Assembly (NCBI GenBank): GCA_947627515.1
Contig: CANQWI010000010.1
Span: forward strand, 1-32,621
Direction: 5' to 3'
Source: an uncultured Clostridia bacterium
GTDB taxonomy: Bacteria > Bacillota > Clostridia > Christensenellales > Borkfalkiaceae
Length of the DNA: 32,621 nucleotides
The notes under the pieces were generated by a model that was not told the origin of the DNA, ran no database searches, and saw only the letters and a list, made by a program, of their open reading frames with translations. This document shows, piece by piece, positions 29,890 through 32,621 of this stretch (position 1 is the first letter of the stretch; every line of letters begins with the position of its first letter). Position numbers and translations under genes: made by a program.

Positions 29890-29906
29890 GCCAAAAAGGA
29901 GATATT

Positions 29907-31979
29907 TTGAAAGCTGAGGAAATACTTTTTAAAAAAATCGAGGACGGGACCCTCCCCCTTCTGACGGCCGAGGAGATCGCCCGCAGGCTCCGCCTCGGAA
30001 GGAGAGAATCCCTCGCACTCAAAGACATGCTCTTCTCTCTCGTCCGTAGCGGAGGGCTCCTTGCCGACAATACGGGCCGCTTCGGCACGGCAGAGCAATT
30101 CGGTGCTAAGCGGGGAAAGATCGTAGGGAACGAGCGAGGCTTCGGCTTTTTTGTGCCCGATGACGGCTCGGAGGACCTCTTTCTCCCCCACCGCGCCCTC
30201 AAAAATGCCCTGCACGGCGACGACGTCCTCTGTTTCCGCCGCACGGGCGACGAGGGCGAAGTGCTCGCCATCCTCGGACGGGGCGTGAGCGAGGTCATCG
30301 GGACCTTCTTCTTTGAACGGCAGGGCGGCTTTGTCGTCGCGGATGAGAAGAAGTTTACCGAAAGGGTCTTTATCGCAAAGAATCTGACGCGGGGCTCTCA
30401 AAACGGTGACAAGGTCGTCGCCAAGATCAAATCGTATGACGGCCGCATGCCCATCGGCGAAATTACGGAAATTTTGGGGAAGAGCGGCGACTTTTTCATA
30501 GAAGAGGCCGCCCTGCTCCGTGCCCATGGGCTGCAGGAGGAATTTCCCGAGGAGGTCCTGCGCAAAGCGGATGCAGAGGCACGGCGTGACCCCCTTCTCT
30601 CTCTTGACGGCCGCTTAGATTTGAGGGACAAGCTCATCATCACGGTCGACGGCGAGGACACGCGGGACATCGACGACGCGATCTCCGTGGAAAAGGTCGG
30701 CTCCCGCTACCTGCTCGGCGTGCACATTGCGGATGTTTCGCACTACGTCAGGCTGAACGGGCCCATCGACAGAGAGGCCTTCAAGCGTGGGACGAGCGTG
30801 TATTTTCCCGACCGCGTCCTTCCCATGCTCCCGACATCGCTCTCCAACAACATCTGCTCTCTCAACGAGGGAGCCGTCCGTCTTACCCTCTCCTGCCTCA
30901 TGACGGTGGATCGGAAGGGAAATGTGATCGAAAAGAAGGTGCTTCCCTCCGTCATTTGCTCCCGCCATCGAATGACCTATACCGAGGTCACGGCAATCGC
31001 GAACGGGGAGCGGGAGGCTGTCAAGAGATATGCGGATCTGAAGGAATTTGTCAAAATCGCCGTAGAGCTTACAGAGCTTCTCAAAGCCGCACGAAGGCGG
31101 CGCGGCAGTGTGGATATGGATGTCGGGGAGGCGAGGATCCTCTATGAGGGCGGCAAAATCGAGATCCCCGACAATGTGCGGACGATCTCCCACGACATGA
31201 TCGAACAGTTTATGATTCTCGCAAACGAATCGGTCGCCGAGATCATGACGGAGAAAAATATGCCGTTTGTCTACCGCGTGCACGAGAAGCCTTCCGAGGA
31301 GAAAGCTATATTCTTCAAAAAATTCCTGCAGGGGATCGGCGCGGAGGCGAGCTTTGACCCGTACGACGTCTCCCCCGCGGACTATCAGTCGCTGCTTTCC
31401 TCTCTCGAGGGCACTCCCCTCGCGAGTGTTGCAAGCCGCGTGATGCTGCGCTCCATGATGAAGGCCGTCTATTCCCCCGAGAACATCGGACATTTCGGCC
31501 TTGCTTCAAGCTGCTACTGCCATTTCACCTCCCCCATTCGCCGCTATCCCGACCTCTGTGTCCACCGCATTATCAAGGACGCCCTCAGGGATGAGGAAGC
31601 AGCCCGCAGAAAATATCGATCCATTGTGAAGGATGCGGCCGTCCGTTCGACGCTCTGCGAAAAAAATGCGACCGAAGCGGAGCGGGACGTCGACGCGCTC
31701 TACATGACGGCCTTTATGCAGGATAAGCTTGGCGAGGAATATGATGCCATCCTCTCGGGCGTCAATTCTGTCGCCCTCTATGCCGAACTTTCAAACTCCG
31801 TGGAGGGCATGATCCCCGTCGATACCCTTCCCGATCCCTTTTATACCTACATCGAGGAGAGCATGCTTCTTCGCGGACCGACAACGGAATACCGCATCGG
31901 GCAGGCTGTGAGGGTGAAGGTCGTCGGCGTCGATTGGGGCGTGAGACGGGTGCGCTTCTCCCTTCTCAAAATTCTTTGA
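29907..31979 (+). CDS. rnr: Ribonuclease R
   Basis: A 3'-5' exoribonuclease of the RNB family, active on structured RNA and in tmRNA-linked mRNA decay; 690 residues. An N-terminal helical domain (1-60) precedes cold-shock domains (GKIVGNERGFGFFVPDDGSEDLFLP and a second near 135-190). The RNB catalytic core has the metal-binding aspartates in DGEDTRDIDDAISVE. SSCYCHFTSPIRRYPDL is the conserved exit segment. A C-terminal S1 domain follows (AILSGVNSVALYAELSNSVEGMIPV to VRRVRFSLLKIL), without the long lysine-rich tail of some relatives. The start codon is TTG at 29907, chosen because AAGGAG lies just upstream. Confidence 0.95.
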   Translation: MKAEEILFKKIEDGTLPLLTAEEIARRLRLGRRESLALKDMLFSLVRSGGLLADNTGRFGTAEQFGAKRGKIVGNERGFGFFVPDDGSEDLFLPHRALKNALHGDDVLCFRRTGDEGEVLAILGRGVSEVIGTFFFERQGGFVVADEKKFTERVFIAKNLTRGSQNGDKVVAKIKSYDGRMPIGEITEILGKSGDFFIEEAALLRAHGLQEEFPEEVLRKADAEARRDPLLSLDGRLDLRDKLIITVDGEDTRDIDDAISVEKVGSRYLLGVHIADVSHYVRLNGPIDREAFKRGTSVYFPDRVLPMLPTSLSNNICSLNEGAVRLTLSCLMTVDRKGNVIEKKVLPSVICSRHRMTYTEVTAIANGEREAVKRYADLKEFVKIAVELTELLKAARRRRGSVDMDVGEARILYEGGKIEIPDNVRTISHDMIEQFMILANESVAEIMTEKNMPFVYRVHEKPSEEKAIFFKKFLQGIGAEASFDPYDVSPADYQSLLSSLEGTPLASVASRVMLRSMMKAVYSPENIGHFGLASSCYCHFTSPIRRYPDLCVHRIIKDALRDEEAARRKYRSIVKDAAVRSTLCEKNATEAERDVDALYMTAFMQDKLGEEYDAILSGVNSVALYAELSNSVEGMIPVDTLPDPFYTYIEESMLLRGPTTEYRIGQAVRVKVVGVDWGVRRVRFSLLKIL

Positions 31980-32004
31980 CAAATCCCCCACGCTATGGTA
32001 GAAT
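31976..32004 (+). promoter_or_regulatory. Leaderless-type promoter of smpB within the end of rnr
   Basis: TTGACA (31976-31981, containing the rnr TGA stop), 17 bases, TAGAAT (31999-32004), then six bases to the ATG at 32011. Confidence 0.75.
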
Positions 32005-32010
32005 AAGGTT

Positions 32011-32454
32011 ATGAAGGTCATTGCAGTCAACAAATCTGCCTCATTTGAATACTTTATCGGAGACAAATACGAGGCCGGGATCGTCCTTGAGGGCGCGGAG
32101 GTGAAATCACTGCGGGCAGGGCATGCCTCTCTCGGCGAAAGCTTCTGCGAGATCCGCGGCGGCGAGGTGATCCTCAAGAACATGCACATCGCCCTGTACG
32201 ACAAGAGCGGAGCCTTTTCCACGCGCGATTCGAGAAAGGACAGAAAGCTCCTTCTGCACCGCATGGAGATCTCCAAGATCGTCGGCAAGGTCAACGAACG
32301 CGGCTACACCCTCGTCCCCCTCAAGCTCTACTTCAAGGACGCTCTTGTCAAGGTCGAGATCGCCCTCTGCAAGGGCAAGCACACCTACGACAAGAAGCAG
32401 GTCCTCAAGGAGCGCGACTTAAAGCGCGCCATGGACAGAGAAGCAAGGCTATAA
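32011..32454 (+). CDS. smpB: SsrA-binding protein SmpB
   Basis: A 147-residue tmRNA-binding protein for trans-translation, the rescue of stalled ribosomes. It contains the family segments NKSASFEYFIGDKYEAGIVLEGAEVKSLRAG, YTLVPLKLYFKDALVKVEI and KGKHTYDKKQVLKERD, and the positively charged C-terminal helix. No classical ribosome site; an AAGG is too close to the ATG, and the promoter predicts a transcript beginning at the start codon. RNase R upstream is its functional partner. The tmRNA gene itself is not in the remaining window. Confidence 0.95.
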   Translation: MKVIAVNKSASFEYFIGDKYEAGIVLEGAEVKSLRAGHASLGESFCEIRGGEVILKNMHIALYDKSGAFSTRDSRKDRKLLLHRMEISKIVGKVNERGYTLVPLKLYFKDALVKVEIALCKGKHTYDKKQVLKERDLKRAMDREARL

Positions 32455-32459
32455 AAAAA

Positions 32460-32482
32460 CTCGCCGTGAGGCGAGATTTTTT
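32460..32482 (+). terminator. Terminator of smpB
   Basis: CTCGCC, loop GTGA, GGCGAG, then A and seven T, six bases after the smpB stop. Confidence 0.88.
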
Positions 32483-32541
32483 TAAAACTAAACCCCATAT
32501 ATCGGCGACTAAAATAATACGGCACGATATACAGGGTCCGG

Positions 32542-32618
<77 letters not shown>

Positions 32619-32621
32619 GTG

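Noticed and set aside
32455-32541. tmRNA gene (ssrA) following smpB
   Set aside because: Only a terminator and 60 bases without tRNA-like ends separate smpB from tRNA-Val; there is no space for ssrA.

Overview
The window is about 32.6 kb of chromosomal core sequence from an anaerobic member of the Bacillota, most likely a moderately GC-rich, spore-forming Clostridia lineage. The evidence is a Clostridia-type AdhE, the sporulation pair YabP/YabQ next to DivIC, a secG-rnr-smpB cluster, an ECF sigma factor with a consensus-like ECF promoter, and sigma-A promoters close to TTGACA-17-TATAAT. I cannot name the genus. There are no phage, transposon or CRISPR signatures.

Layout, left to right. (1) 1-7.4 kb, all minus strand: the 5' part of adhE (cut by the window edge), a large beta-helix lipoprotein, an ECF sigma factor with a membrane-anchored partner, and valS. 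(2) 7.5-10.1 kb, plus strand: a three-gene NitT/TauT-type ABC importer. (3) 10-13.3 kb: a YkvI-like permease (minus) divergent from a 700-residue protein that joins a PadR winged helix, a coiled coil of about 300 residues and four C-terminal membrane helices (plus). (4) 13.3-15.8 kb, minus: DUF1934, MBL hydrolase, rho. (5) 15.9-19.2 kb: a YgjP-like metallopeptidase divergent from aroA, then a DtxR-type regulator, a low-molecular-weight phosphatase and a small XRE regulator. (6) 19.3-23.8 kb, minus: bipA, then yabP-yabQ-divIC-ppx and an M50 membrane protease, tightly overlapped. (7) 23.9-28.8 kb: a lone ASCH gene (plus), then the minus-strand run aroK-like, panE-like, gltX, thyA, folA. (8) 28.9-32.6 kb, plus: a small lipoprotein, secG, rnr, smpB, then tRNA-Val(GAC) on the minus strand.

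Two signals are not explained by ordinary annotation. First, a palindromic motif with core TACTATGTCWGACATA occurs five times, always between genes. Two copies lie in the shared control region of the PadR fusion gene and the divergent permease. Others lie upstream of the DUF1934-MBL-rho operon, folA and the yabPQ operon. In three copies (B, C and E) the similarity extends into a -35-like box, so the unit looks like a promoter plus operator. The membrane-anchored PadR protein is the natural candidate regulator, which would make this a small undescribed regulon linking an envelope-tethered factor to folate/thymidylate synthesis, Rho and sporulation genes.

Second, at least seven genes (DUF1934, ygjP, aroA, the XRE gene, the ASCH gene, the aroK-like gene and smpB) have a good -10 hexamer exactly 6 or 7 bases before the ATG and no Shine-Dalgarno sequence. 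This predicts leaderless mRNAs. Other genes in the same window have normal ribosome binding sites, so both modes of initiation appear to coexist.
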